Shown here: piece by piece, positions 7,163 to 16,484 of the stretch
Layout of the letters: each line of letters begins with the position of its first letter
Position numbering within the stretch: position 1 is the first letter of the stretch
From: Lactococcus hircilactis
GTDB taxonomy: Bacteria > Bacillota > Bacilli > Lactobacillales > Streptococcaceae
Length of the DNA: 64,000 nucleotides
Assembly: GCF_009601015.1 (NCBI RefSeq)
Contig: NZ_WITJ01000013.1
Coordinates: 1 to 64,000 of the forward strand
Reading direction: 5' to 3'
Translations under genes and position numbers: made by a program
Notes under the pieces: model-generated
What the model saw: the letters and a program-made list of their open reading frames with translations, nothing else
Database searches by the model: none
Told to the model about the DNA's origin: nothing

Positions 7163-8308
7163 ATGTATGTTGAACAAAAAAAGAATGGTAAATATCTATT
7201 AAGAGATAAGTATAAAGACCCTTACACTGGAAAATGGAAAGCTATTTCAGTTGGTATTGAAAAGGATAGCGCTCAAGCAGTTAATAAAGCAAAATTAATA
7301 TTGCAGAAAAAGATTGAAGAACGTACGACGGTTGACAAAAAAGATAATAACATGACTTTCGGAGAGTTATACGACGAATGGTACAAATATTACAAGATAC
7401 AAAATAAGAGAACAAGTTGGATTAAAGTTCCATTCTATATGGACAATCATGTTTTCCCAATAATAACAAAGGACATGAAAATATCTGCTATTACTCCTTC
7501 GCTTGTTAATGATGTCATTGAAAAAATGTACACGTTTGGCAAATACTCGCTTAATTACACTAAGCAGACAAGGACGACTATTTCAACTATCTTTAATTTT
7601 GCAATAGAAAAAGGCTATATTGACTCAAACCCTGTGTCAAAAGTTAAAGTAAATATAAAGCGTGAGCAGGAAAGACAACACAGAAAAAAGATAGGAGATA
7701 AGTATTTAGAGAAAAACGAATATAAGGCTATTCTCAAAGAACTATATTCCGATGGCAATAGGAGGCTTCAAGCATTAGTCGCTGAATTCCTGCTACTAAC
7801 TGGATTACGTTATGGAGAACTTATGGCATTACAATGGAAAAATTTTGATGGAAAGTCTATTTCAATTGAGGGAACGCTAGATTATACCATGACTAAAATA
7901 ACGGAAGCAGTCAAGACATCAACAAAAAATGTAAGTTCAGAGAGAATTGTTGACCTTCCAGAACGTGGAATAAAAATATTAGAGGAACAAAAAGTTTTTA
8001 ATTCTTTTAAATTCAGCACCAATCCAGATGATTTTATTTTCTTATCTCGTAAAAACTCACCACTAACCATTCATGCTTTTAATAAATCGCTAAAAGAAGC
8101 AGCCAAAAAAATAGAACTAGGAAAGAACGTTACAAGTCACATATTTCGCCATACGCACGTTTCAATTCTAGCAGAGGATAATATACCGCTCAAAGCGATA
8201 ATGGAGCGTGTTGGGCATTCTGATGCAAATACTACACTTTCAATTTATAATCACGTTACAAAAAAATCGAGAGAACAAATTACTCATTCTCTCGATAATA
8301 TTTTTTAA
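7163..8308 (+). CDS. int: Prophage tyrosine integrase
   Basis: The 381-residue protein has an N-terminal arm-binding domain (MYVEQKKNGKYLLRDKYKDP), a SAM-like core-binding domain (about 65-170) and a catalytic domain with LLTGLRYGELMALQW (first Arg), HIFRHTH (His-x-x-Arg), GHSD and the nucleophile Tyr in TLSIYNHV near residue 362. It excises and integrates the prophage. It is the last rightward gene before the groEL 3' end, so the attachment site is expected in the 88 bp that follow. Length and motif order are complete. Confidence 0.95.
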   Translation: MYVEQKKNGKYLLRDKYKDPYTGKWKAISVGIEKDSAQAVNKAKLILQKKIEERTTVDKKDNNMTFGELYDEWYKYYKIQNKRTSWIKVPFYMDNHVFPIITKDMKISAITPSLVNDVIEKMYTFGKYSLNYTKQTRTTISTIFNFAIEKGYIDSNPVSKVKVNIKREQERQHRKKIGDKYLEKNEYKAILKELYSDGNRRLQALVAEFLLLTGLRYGELMALQWKNFDGKSISIEGTLDYTMTKITEAVKTSTKNVSSERIVDLPERGIKILEEQKVFNSFKFSTNPDDFIFLSRKNSPLTIHAFNKSLKEAAKKIELGKNVTSHIFRHTHVSILAEDNIPLKAIMERVGHSDANTTLSIYNHVTKKSREQITHSLDNIF

Positions 8309-8395
8309 TTTTTTTGCCCACCTTTTGGACACCAAACGTAAAATAAGATATATTTTAATGATAGAGCCTTGATAATAAAGGGGTTCTATTTTATT
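8309..8395. other. Probable prophage end (attachment region) between int and groEL
   Basis: The A+T-rich segment joins the integrase stop to the groEL stop. It holds an imperfect hairpin (AGAGCCTT with AAGGGGTTCT, 8365-8389) followed by a T-rich stretch, probably the int terminator. The att core cannot be identified because the other prophage end lies outside the window. Confidence 0.4.
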
Positions 8396-10033
<1,638 letters not shown>

Positions 10034-10100
10034 TCACTTTTATTCTTAATCCATTGCTTTATCTAGCAATGGCTCATTCTTATTTTTATTTTAAACGCAT

Positions 10101-10385
10101 TTATTCCACAATAGCTAATAAGTCAGATGCTTTGATGATTAAAAAATCTTCTCCATCGACTTTTACAGTTGTTCCAGAAAATTTCTCAAAAATAACTGTA
10201 TCACCAACTTTAAGCGCTGGAGCAATCAAGTTACCGTGGGGCGTTGTTTTTCCTGGTCCTACTGCAACAACTGTCGCCGTTTGTGGTTTTTCTTGAGCAC
10301 TCGAAGCTAACACAATCCCACCAACCGTTTTTTCCTCTTCGACTTTCACACGTAAGACAACACGGTCTTCTAATGGTTTCAACAT
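10101..10385 (-). CDS. groES: Co-chaperonin GroES
   Basis: The 94-residue Hsp10 protein starts MLKPLEDRVVLRVKVEEEKT and contains the mobile-loop region TVGGIVLASSAQEKPQ and the signature VGPGKTTPHGN. It caps the GroEL ring. AGAGGAGG precedes ATG 10385, and the CIRCE operator lies about 60 bp upstream of the start. Confidence 0.98.
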   Translation of the reverse strand: MLKPLEDRVVLRVKVEEEKTVGGIVLASSAQEKPQTATVVAVGPGKTTPHGNLIAPALKVGDTVIFEKFSGTTVKVDGEDFLIIKASDLLAIVE

Positions 10386-10442
10386 TTGAACTATCCTCCT
10401 CTGTTAAGAAAAAATTATCAAGGGAATCATTTCCCTTGGGTT

Positions 10443-10510
10443 TTAGCACTCTTTATTGGCGAGTGCTAACCTCTATTTCTTATTTTAACGCGAAGGTCAA
10501 AAATAGTCAA
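10443..10510 (-). promoter_or_regulatory. groESL promoter with CIRCE operator (HrcA site)
   Basis: The operator TTAGCACTC-N9-GAGTGCTAA at 10443-10469 is a perfect match to CIRCE, the HrcA binding site. The promoter on the minus strand is TTGACT (10505-10510), 17-bp spacer, TAAAAT (10482-10487), so CIRCE covers the transcription start. No CtsR direct repeat is seen here. Confidence 0.97.
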
Positions 10511-10542
10511 GAAAAAAACTCCTTTTTTGGAGTCCTTTTTTA
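10511..10542 (-). terminator. Terminator of ssb
   Basis: Read leftward, GGACTCC-aaaaaa-GGAGT is followed by a T-run. It overlaps the ssb stop codon and separates ssb from the groESL promoter. Confidence 0.8.
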
Positions 10543-10929
10543 AAATGGAAATTCTTCAGCTTCAAGAATGAGGGTTTCTGTCTGCTGGTTGTTTTCTCGC
10601 ATCGCCATCGTCGTGCGACTTTCGAGTAGTTCATAAGTTGAAACTAAAATCTCAGTCACATAATGCTTTATCTTTTTTTGATCTGTAAACTGTCGTGTGC
10701 GAATCTCACCTTCAATACTGATCAGTGCTCCCTTTTTGGCGTAAGATGCAAAATTTTCTGCAGTTTTTCCCCAAATGACAATTGAAATAAAATCTGCTTC
10801 TCGAGTGCCATCGTCAGTTTTAAATCGGCGATTGACCGCTAGCGTGGTTCGAACTAAACTTTTGTCGTTTGAGGTTTTGATAATTTCTGGATGTGCTACT
10901 AGGCGACCAATCAGCATACTTTTATTCAT
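10540..10929 (-). CDS. ssbB: Single-stranded DNA-binding protein, competence type (SsbB-like)
   Basis: The start is set at ATG 10929 (MNKSMLIGRLVAHPEI), which has AAGGAG upstream, not at the longer frame. The 129-residue protein keeps the OB-fold signature [20 protein letters not shown] and ends EAEEFPF, shorter than housekeeping SsbA. A ComX-type box TACGAATA lies 43 bp upstream on the same strand, as for ssbB of streptococci, where the protein protects incoming transforming DNA. Assignment as SsbB rests on size and promoter. It is monocistronic, bounded by terminators. Confidence 0.9.
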   Translation of the reverse strand: MNKSMLIGRLVAHPEIIKTSNDKSLVRTTLAVNRRFKTDDGTREADFISIVIWGKTAENFASYAKKGALISIEGEIRTRQFTDQKKIKHYVTEILVSTYELLESRTTMAMRENNQQTETLILEAEEFPF

Positions 10930-10972
10930 TTTTTTCTCCTTAGTAATATGAAGTATCATGACTTCATTATTC

Positions 10973-10980
10973 TATTCGTA
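10973..10980 (-). promoter_or_regulatory. ComX-type competence box (cin-box) of ssbB
   Basis: The minus strand reads TTTTTTTACGAATAGAATAA; the core TACGAATA equals the streptococcal/lactococcal alternative sigma factor ComX consensus, and the preceding T-run is also typical. Confidence 0.85.
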
Positions 10981-11002
10981 AAAAAAGTACTTTTGTAACA
11001 AA

Positions 11003-11030
11003 AAAGACTCGCCAAACGCGAGTTTTTTGT
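11003..11030. terminator. Bidirectional terminator between ssbB and noxE
   Basis: ACTCGC-caaac-GCGAGT is flanked by A5 and T6, and directly follows the noxE stop. Confidence 0.8.
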
Positions 11031-12368
11031 TTATTTTGCACTCAAAGCAGCCATCGTCATATAATTATATGGGCTGTTAAAGTGAGGCAAGAAAAATAAA
11101 TCGAGTAATGCAAGTTGATCAATCGTGAGATGATCTTGTATGGCAAGACTGAACATATTGATATTTCCTGCAATGATTTCACTATGGCTGGCGAGTTGTG
11201 CACCAACAATTCGACGACTGTCTTCTTCGTAAACGATACGAATTTTTACTTTATCATTGTCTTCGTGTAAAAACCATGCTTTTTGCAAATCTTCAACGTC
11301 TGAAAAGGCGACTTTGAGTCCTGCACGTGTTGCAGCTTGAAGTGAGAGTCCTGTTGAGGTCAAATGAAGGCCAAAAATGGATATGCCGTTCGATCCTTGA
11401 ACTCCTGGTGAGGAGAGCGTAGTTCCACCGATATTATGTCCCGCAACAATCCCTGTACGTACTGCATTTGATGCAAGTGCAATGTATGTTTTTTCTTGTA
11501 AGGCATTGGAATAAATGGTTGCGACATCACCGACAGCATAAACATCTGGATCGCTGGTTTGTTGATACTCATTTACTAAAATTGCTCCATTTTTGAATGT
11601 TTCAAGATGATCCGAAGCTAAAGCACTATTGGCCGTAAAGCCAATGCAGTTGATCAGTAAATCGACATCATAGGTTGCTTTGTCTGTGACCAATTGACTG
11701 ATACGACCATTTACTCCTTTAAATGCTGTGGCACATTCTCCAAAATGGCAGCTGATTCCGTGATTCGTAAGATTTTCATCCATTACCTGTGCAAATTCCT
11801 CGTCGTAATAGGATGCAAGAGAGGTCTTGGCAGCATCAAACAAAAGTACTTCTTTTCCGCGACGTTTTGCGGCTTCGGCGATTTCTGTACCGATGTATCC
11901 TGCACCGATCACTGCAACACGTTTTACAGTGTCTTTTGCAAGTTCTTGATCAACGGCTTGTCCTTCTTGGAATAATTTTAAGAAATGAATCCCATCCAAC
12001 TCTTTTCCTGGGATATCAGGAATGATGGGACGTGAGCCTGTGGCAAGGACGAGTTTATCGTAATTTTGCGTGACATTTTCTCCTGATTTTGTGGTGGCAT
12101 GAACTTCTTTTTGATCAAAATCAATCGCTGTGACGGTTGTTTCAGTCATAATCTTAGCTCCTTTTGCTTCAAATTGAGCAGGATTGGCATAGAAGAGTTC
12201 GTCTGGTTTTTCAATTTGACGTCCTACCCAAATGGCAGTGCCGCATCCAAGATAACTCATGTTGCTATTTCGATCAATCATGACGATTTCATTGCCTTCA
12301 TAGTGGTCAAGTAATGTATTTGCAGCTGCGATTCCAGCGTGGTTGGTTCCTAAAATGACGATTTTCAT
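11031..12368 (-). CDS. noxE: Water-forming NADH oxidase
   Basis: The 445-residue flavoprotein reduces O2 to water with NADH and regenerates NAD+. Visible features are the N-terminal FAD-binding ILGTNHAGIAAA, the redox-active Cys42 in SYLGCGTAIWVG, the NADH-binding VAVIGAGYIGTEIAEA, and the second FAD motif PDVYAVGDVA. It belongs to the NoxE/NoxB type; CoA disulphide reductases are the closest alternative, but neighbour context and genus favour NoxE. AAGGAGATTTTTCACATG sets the start. Two operator-like repeats lie upstream (12394-12409 and 12467-12498), suggesting redox or oxygen control. Confidence 0.92.
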   Translation of the reverse strand: MKIVILGTNHAGIAAANTLLDHYEGNEIVMIDRNSNMSYLGCGTAIWVGRQIEKPDELFYANPAQFEAKGAKIMTETTVTAIDFDQKEVHATTKSGENVTQNYDKLVLATGSRPIIPDIPGKELDGIHFLKLFQEGQAVDQELAKDTVKRVAVIGAGYIGTEIAEAAKRRGKEVLLFDAAKTSLASYYDEEFAQVMDENLTNHGISCHFGECATAFKGVNGRISQLVTDKATYDVDLLINCIGFTANSALASDHLETFKNGAILVNEYQQTSDPDVYAVGDVATIYSNALQEKTYIALASNAVRTGIVAGHNIGGTTLSSPGVQGSNGISIFGLHLTSTGLSLQAATRAGLKVAFSDVEDLQKAWFLHEDNDKVKIRIVYEEDSRRIVGAQLASHSEIIAGNINMFSLAIQDHLTIDQLALLDLFFLPHFNSPYNYMTMAALSAK

Positions 12369-12393
12369 GTGAAAAATCTCCTTGTTTTTTATG

Positions 12394-12409
12394 TCAAATA
12401 GTTTTGACG
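12394..12409. promoter_or_regulatory. Operator-like inverted repeat GTCAAA-N4-TTTGAC upstream of noxE
   Basis: A 6-bp perfect inverted repeat with a 4-bp spacer (tagt) lies about 25 bp before the noxE start. The same repeat with the same spacing precedes the azoreductase-like gene at 26354-26377, so a shared repressor is likely. Confidence 0.5.
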
Positions 12410-12466
12410 TTTTGGACTTACAAATCTCAGTTTAACATAAAATTTCAGCTTCCATTTTGAAAACGC

Positions 12467-12498
12467 TTGTGAAGTTTGTGAATTCACAAACTTCACAA
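12467..12498. promoter_or_regulatory. Perfect 32-bp palindrome upstream of noxE
   Basis: The palindrome has half-sites TTGTGAAG at the outer edge and TTGTGA-at-TCACAA at the centre; both resemble Rex or CRP/FNR half-sites. It lies about 100 bp before noxE and after the terminator of the kinase remnant. It has no T-run, so it is more likely an operator than a terminator. A cre-like GAAAACGCTT overlaps its left edge. Confidence 0.6.
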
Positions 12499-12510
12499 TA
12501 GGGGGATAGT

Positions 12511-12535
12511 AAAAAGGAACACTGCGTTCCTTTTT
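12511..12535 (-). terminator. Terminator of the kinase remnant
   Basis: AAAAAGGAAC-actgc-GTTCCTTTTT is read leftward past the kinase stop. Confidence 0.7.
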
Positions 12536-13521
12536 AATTGAATCTCATTATAAAAATTGTCCCTTTTGGATGATGATTTTTAACAGAAAGTCCAATCTTA
12601 TTTTGTATAGCATATTGTTGAGCAATTGCTAGACCGAGCCCCGTTCCTGGTTGTTCACCACGTGATTTATCACCCCTATAAAATCGGTGAAAAATTTTTA
12701 TTTTTTCTTCATCAGCAATACCGATTCCTTCGTCGATAACCTGAATTTCTTTTTCATCAAACTTTACAAAAATCTTACTGTCATTCGATGAGTAGCGTCC
12801 TGCATTTTCCAAAAAAATCGTTAAAATTTCTTGAATTGCAAAAGAATTTGATTTTATGGAAAGTTCCTTTGCTCCGAGTGTATAAATGTGCTGCTGTAAT
12901 GTTAGCTGCACACGTTTTACGGTGTCATCAACTAAATCAGACAATGAAAATTTTTCGATTTCATTTTCGGATAATTCTGAAGATTGTCGTGCCAGCATCA
13001 AGAGATCTTCGATCAAATCTTTCAGACGTTTTGATTCTCGATCAAGGTAATCAAGAGATTTTTCTATAATTTCAGGATGGTCTTTTCCTCGCCTTTTTAT
13101 CAGTGAAATATAACCACGAATGGCCATCACTGGTGTCCTTAATTCGTGTGAAACGTCCGAGGTAAATTGTTGCTCTTGAGCAACCTTTTCTTGCAGTCTT
13201 GTAATTAATCCATTAAAGTTTATCGCTAATGCTTTCACTTCTGCTGGAGAATCTGGGATGTTTAGTAATGTTGAGTTTTGGTTAACTTCGATGGCCAATT
13301 GTTCAATGGGTTGACTTAGTTTTCTGGAATATCTTCTGATCAATAATAAGCCAATGAAATAGGTAACAATCGTAATGATTGCTATACCAACCATCATTTC
13401 AAAGACGTTTTGCAAAGCGCCTTGGATAGAAAACCATAATTCATAGGTCGTTTTGTTTTCTGTGACTTGAACAGCATCGTATAGATTTCCATGAGCGAAA
13501 GTGTGTTGTTTTTGTTTGCAT
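12534..13521 (-). pseudogene. Truncated sensor histidine kinase (N-terminal sensor lost, frameshifted)
   Basis: The intact part (from a TTG at 13415, 293 residues) contains one membrane helix (about 9-26), a HAMP region, the HisKA motif VSHELRTPVMAIRGY with His90, the N box and the G boxes DEGIGIADE and GTGLGLAIAQ. Upstream, the same frame reads on through KQKQHTFAHGNLYDAVQVTE, an extracellular-sensor-like tail, but meets TAA with no start codon. A good AAGGAG-ATG at 13521 opens a different frame that stops after 26 codons. This is what a deletion joining the original N-terminus to the end of the sensor domain would give. No response regulator gene is adjacent. The kinase core might still be made from the TTG. 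Confidence 0.7.
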
Positions 13522-13724
13522 TTTCGTTCTCCTTAATTGATTTATCTTAGTGACAAGTTTATTATAAGGTAATTTTGTTTTTGAATCTCTTGTTTTTTCT
13601 GGCAAATTTCTGTGAAAATCACAGAATTGTAGTGCTTTTATTTTTTTTGGTTCAATAATAAAAATGTTTTTGAAAATATCACATTTCACAACATTTGATT
13701 CGTAAAGGAAACTATTTTTTGATG

Positions 13725-13757
13725 CAAAAAAACGGCAGATTTTGCCGTTCTTTTTTT
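13725..13757. terminator. Bidirectional terminator after ytpR
   Basis: AACGGCA-gattt-TGCCGTT is flanked by A7 and T7. The A+T-rich stretch 13522-13724 before it contains no other feature I can support. Confidence 0.8.
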
Positions 13758-13761
13758 GTTT

Positions 13762-14379
13762 TTATGCCTGTAATGCGTCGTAGATCGTTCCTGCAACTAA
13801 ATCAGAGGATAATTCAATGATGCCACGCACTTGTGGGGCATCTGGTAATTCTAATTCACGCGCAGAGCAGAGCATGCCATAACTTTGTACGCCGCGCAAT
13901 TCTCCTGGAAAAATGAGAGCTCCGTTTGGCATCATGGCTCCTGGAAGTGCTGCTATAGTTTTCATGCCGACAGCAGCATTGGGAGCGCCGCAAACGATTT
14001 GAACAGGATCAGAAAGTCCAACGTTGACCTTGCAGATATGCAGATGGTCACTATCTGGGTGCTCTTTCATTTCTAAAATTTCTGCCACCACAAATTTGGG
14101 TTGTTTGTCAAAGACTAAAATGTCGCTAAATCCTGCGTTGGATACTTCTGCATTCAATTTTTCGATGTCAGATGGACTTAATTTCACTTCCCCATTTCCT
14201 GTCAGTGCTGACAAAATAGATTTTGCCTCGAAAATATTCCATGCCACTGTTTCTCCTGTTGCTTCAAGAAAAATACGCGCCACTTTACCTTGTCGCTCAA
14301 AATTAACGTTTTGACCATTGTCATTTGCGACGATCAGCATCAAAACATCGCCCACATGAGTGTTATAAATTGCTATCAT
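13762..14379 (-). CDS. ytpR: YtpR-family tRNA-binding domain protein
   Basis: The 205-residue protein joins an N-terminal DUF4479-type domain (about 1-85; IAIYNTHVGDVLMLIVANDN) to an EMAP-like OB-fold tRNA-binding domain (about 92-200) with VVAEILEMKEHPDSDHLHIC, VCGAPNAAVG and GVQSYGMLCSARELEL. This fold is shared with the N-terminus of PheT, but the protein is free-standing. It is third in the run DUF4651-like, thioredoxin, ytpR, a group conserved in streptococci. A relative of the dispersed palindrome (TGTCAGTGCTGACA, 14200-14213) lies within the gene. Confidence 0.9.
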   Translation of the reverse strand: MIAIYNTHVGDVLMLIVANDNGQNVNFERQGKVARIFLEATGETVAWNIFEAKSILSALTGNGEVKLSPSDIEKLNAEVSNAGFSDILVFDKQPKFVVAEILEMKEHPDSDHLHICKVNVGLSDPVQIVCGAPNAAVGMKTIAALPGAMMPNGALIFPGELRGVQSYGMLCSARELELPDAPQVRGIIELSSDLVAGTIYDALQA

Positions 14380-14406
14380 TTTTAAAATTTAACTCCACTA
14401 TTTTTT

Positions 14407-14420
14407 TGTCAGTACTGACA
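14407..14420. repeat. Dispersed palindrome TGTCAGTACTGACA, copy 1
   Basis: Intergenic, between the thioredoxin and ytpR genes, in a T-rich context. Confidence 0.9.
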
Positions 14421-14480
14421 ACTTTCTTTCTTCATTTGTCACATCTAAAATACGCCACAGGGGCAGATTCACTCATTTTT

Positions 14481-14804
14481 TTATTTTACAGTAGCTAAAA
14501 ATGCGTTCACTTCTTCTTTGGTTTTGCGCAATTTATTGACCAAACGTGCGGTTTCTTTTCCGTCTTCAATCACCACAAAACTCGGAATTCCCATAATGCC
14601 CCATTCGACTGCGACATCCATAAATTCATCACGATCTACTTCAATAAATTCAAATGTACTATTTTCTGCTTCGATTTCAGGCATTTTTGGTTTGATAAAA
14701 TTACAGTCGCCACACCACGTTGCGGTGAAAAAGAAAACGTGTTTTCCTTTTGCTTCAACGAATTGTGCTAATTGTTCAACATTTTTTGGGATGATCATAT
14801 CCAT
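14481..14804 (-). CDS. Thioredoxin-family protein (YtpP-like)
   Basis: The 107-residue cytoplasmic protein has a thioredoxin fold with the active site WCGDC at residues 30-34 in FFFTATWCGDCNFIKP and the cis-Pro loop GIMGIPSFVVIEDG. CGDC in place of CGPC is usual for the YtpP branch. It presumably reduces disulphides. The start overlaps the end of the DUF4651-like gene by about 10 bp, and ytpR follows, so the three genes form an operon. Confidence 0.9.
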   Translation of the reverse strand: MDMIIPKNVEQLAQFVEAKGKHVFFFTATWCGDCNFIKPKMPEIEAENSTFEFIEVDRDEFMDVAVEWGIMGIPSFVVIEDGKETARLVNKLRKTKEEVNAFLATVK

Positions 14805-15136
14805 TCCTCACTTTTTTCTATGATTTCTAAACTTTGAGCATCAATCAGAAATGAAATTGATTTTTTTGGGCGTTCAATCGGGAGCTGCGACTCTGAATGT
14901 GCGTCAGTTTCACTGTTGTCAGTACTGACAACAACACCAGCTTCAAAGCAAGCATCTTGTATTGGATCCTCAAACACCCACAGGGCCAAAATTTCTTCGT
15001 CAGAAAAATAAGCGCGAATCGCTAAAGTCAGATTTTCTCTCACTTCATCAGCGAAATTTTGATAGCCATGATATACCACATGTGCGGCGCCTGCCACAGT
15101 AAGAAGCCCTAAACTCCATTTCAAAACTCTGTTCAT
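14795..15136 (-). CDS. DUF4651-like membrane-anchored protein
   Basis: The 113-residue protein has an N-terminal hydrophobic anchor (about 6-24; WSLGLLTVAGAAHVVYHGY) and a small soluble domain with AYFSDEEILALWVFED and a C-terminal SISFLIDAQSLEIIEKSEEW. Position directly before a thioredoxin and ytpR matches the streptococcal DUF4651 family. Its middle carries VVVSTDN, encoded by a copy of the dispersed palindrome, inside what looks like a variable linker. Function unknown. Confidence 0.75.
   Translation of the reverse strand: MNRVLKWSLGLLTVAGAAHVVYHGYQNFADEVRENLTLAIRAYFSDEEILALWVFEDPIQDACFEAGVVVSTDNSETDAHSESQLPIERPKKSISFLIDAQSLEIIEKSEEWI
14917..14930. repeat. Dispersed palindrome, copy 2 (inside the DUF4651-like gene)
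   Basis: In frame as Val-Ser-Thr-Asp. Symmetry extends to 20 bp (TGTTGTC...GACAACA). Confidence 0.9.
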
Positions 15137-15274
15137 ACTGAAATTTTACCACAAATCTTTCTATATTTGAATGAAACGACTCGCCAAACAAAAGCAAAGG
15201 TCCATTTTATCACTCAAAAATACGGTTCTGCATTAAAAATACAGTCGCTAATGCGTTGCGCATCTTTTTATCTA

Positions 15275-15304
15275 TTGAAATTCTACCACAAAAGTTGATA
15301 TAAT
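15275..15304 (+). promoter_or_regulatory. pepA promoter
   Basis: TTGAAA (15275-15280), 18-bp spacer, TATAAT (15299-15304) with an extended TGA before the -10 box. Confidence 0.75.
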
Positions 15305-15381
15305 AGAACTCATAATTATCAAAAATCAAGTGAATTTGAGTTTTTGATGTGAGCATCACAAGCTCTAATAAAGGAGAAAAA

Positions 15382-16452
15382 ATGTCCCTGTTTGACAAAA
15401 TAAAAGAAATCACAGAAATTCAAGCCACTTCTGGGCATGAAGGTGCTGTGCGCGATTATCTCAAAAAGCGAATGGTAGAGTTGGGGTATTCTCCAGAATT
15501 TGATGGTCTTGGCGGAATTTTTGTCACGCTTGAGAGTGCTGTTAAAAATGCCCCTCGTGTGATGCTTGCTTCGCATATGGATGAAGTGGGGTTCATGGTT
15601 AGCACCATTAAGCAAGATGGAACTTTTCGCGTCGTTGCTCTTGGAGGTTGGAATCCACTTGTTGTTTCTGCGCAACGTTTTACTTTATTTACACAAGACG
15701 GCAAAAAAATCCCTGTCGTCTCAGGAGGATTGCCTCCTCATTTACTCCGCGGAACTGGTACATCACCAACGCTTCCAGCACTTTCTGATCTTGTTTTTGA
15801 TGGCGGATTTTCAGATCAAGCGCAAGCTAAAGCCTTTGGAATTCAGCAAGGAGATGTGATCATTCCACAGACAAATGCCATCCTCACAGCAAATGGCGAG
15901 AACGTCATCAGTAAAGCGTGGGATAATCGCTATGGCTGCCTTATGATTCTTGAATTACTTGAATACCTCAAAGGAAAAACACTTCCAGTCACTTTGATCA
16001 TTGGAGCTAATGTCCAAGAAGAAGTTGGCTTGCGCGGTGCAAAAGTTTCAACGACCAAGTTTCACCCAGATTTGTTTTTTGCGATTGATTGTTCGCCAGC
16101 TGGAGATACTTTTGGCGATGACAATGGTAAACTCGGAGCCGGCGTGACCTTGCGCTACTACGATCCAGGTCACATCATGTTACCTGGCATGAAACATTTT
16201 CTTATCGAAACAGCAAAGCTAAATCACATCAAAACACAGCCCTATATCGCAAAAGGTGGGACAGACGCTGGCGCTGCTCATCTGACAAATTCTGGTGTGC
16301 CATCAACAACCATTGGTGTTTGTGCTCGCTATATTCACAGTCATCAAACCATTTTTAGCTTAGAAGATTTCACCCATGCACAAAATTTCATTCGCGCCAT
16401 CAGCACATCTTTAGATGCAGCAACCGTTGCTGAAATTAAAAATTACAATTAA
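15382..16452 (+). CDS. pepA: Glutamyl aminopeptidase, M42 family
   Basis: The start is ATG 15382 with AAAGGAG upstream, giving 356 residues (MSLFDKIKEITEIQATSGHE). M42 metal-ligand motifs are visible: ASHMDEVGFMV, AWDNRYGCLM, NVQEEVGLRGAK with the catalytic Glu-Glu, FAIDCSPAGD and the final IHSHQTIFSLED. The enzyme removes N-terminal Glu/Asp from peptides in the cytoplasm and assembles as a dodecamer in this family. It is divergent from the DUF4651/thioredoxin/ytpR operon, the usual streptococcal arrangement. A palindromic terminator follows immediately. Confidence 0.95.
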   Translation: MSLFDKIKEITEIQATSGHEGAVRDYLKKRMVELGYSPEFDGLGGIFVTLESAVKNAPRVMLASHMDEVGFMVSTIKQDGTFRVVALGGWNPLVVSAQRFTLFTQDGKKIPVVSGGLPPHLLRGTGTSPTLPALSDLVFDGGFSDQAQAKAFGIQQGDVIIPQTNAILTANGENVISKAWDNRYGCLMILELLEYLKGKTLPVTLIIGANVQEEVGLRGAKVSTTKFHPDLFFAIDCSPAGDTFGDDNGKLGAGVTLRYYDPGHIMLPGMKHFLIETAKLNHIKTQPYIAKGGTDAGAAHLTNSGVPSTTIGVCARYIHSHQTIFSLEDFTHAQNFIRAISTSLDAATVAEIKNYN

Positions 16453-16484
16453 AAAAATCTGTCAGTACTGACAGATTTTTTTAC
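16453..16484. terminator. Bidirectional terminator built around palindrome copy 3
   Basis: The palindrome at 16460-16473 is extended to ATCTGTC...GACAGAT and flanked by A7 and T7, making a fully symmetric terminator between convergent pepA and pbp. Confidence 0.9.
16460..16473. repeat. Dispersed palindrome, copy 3
   Basis: The stem of the pepA/pbp terminator. Confidence 0.9.
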
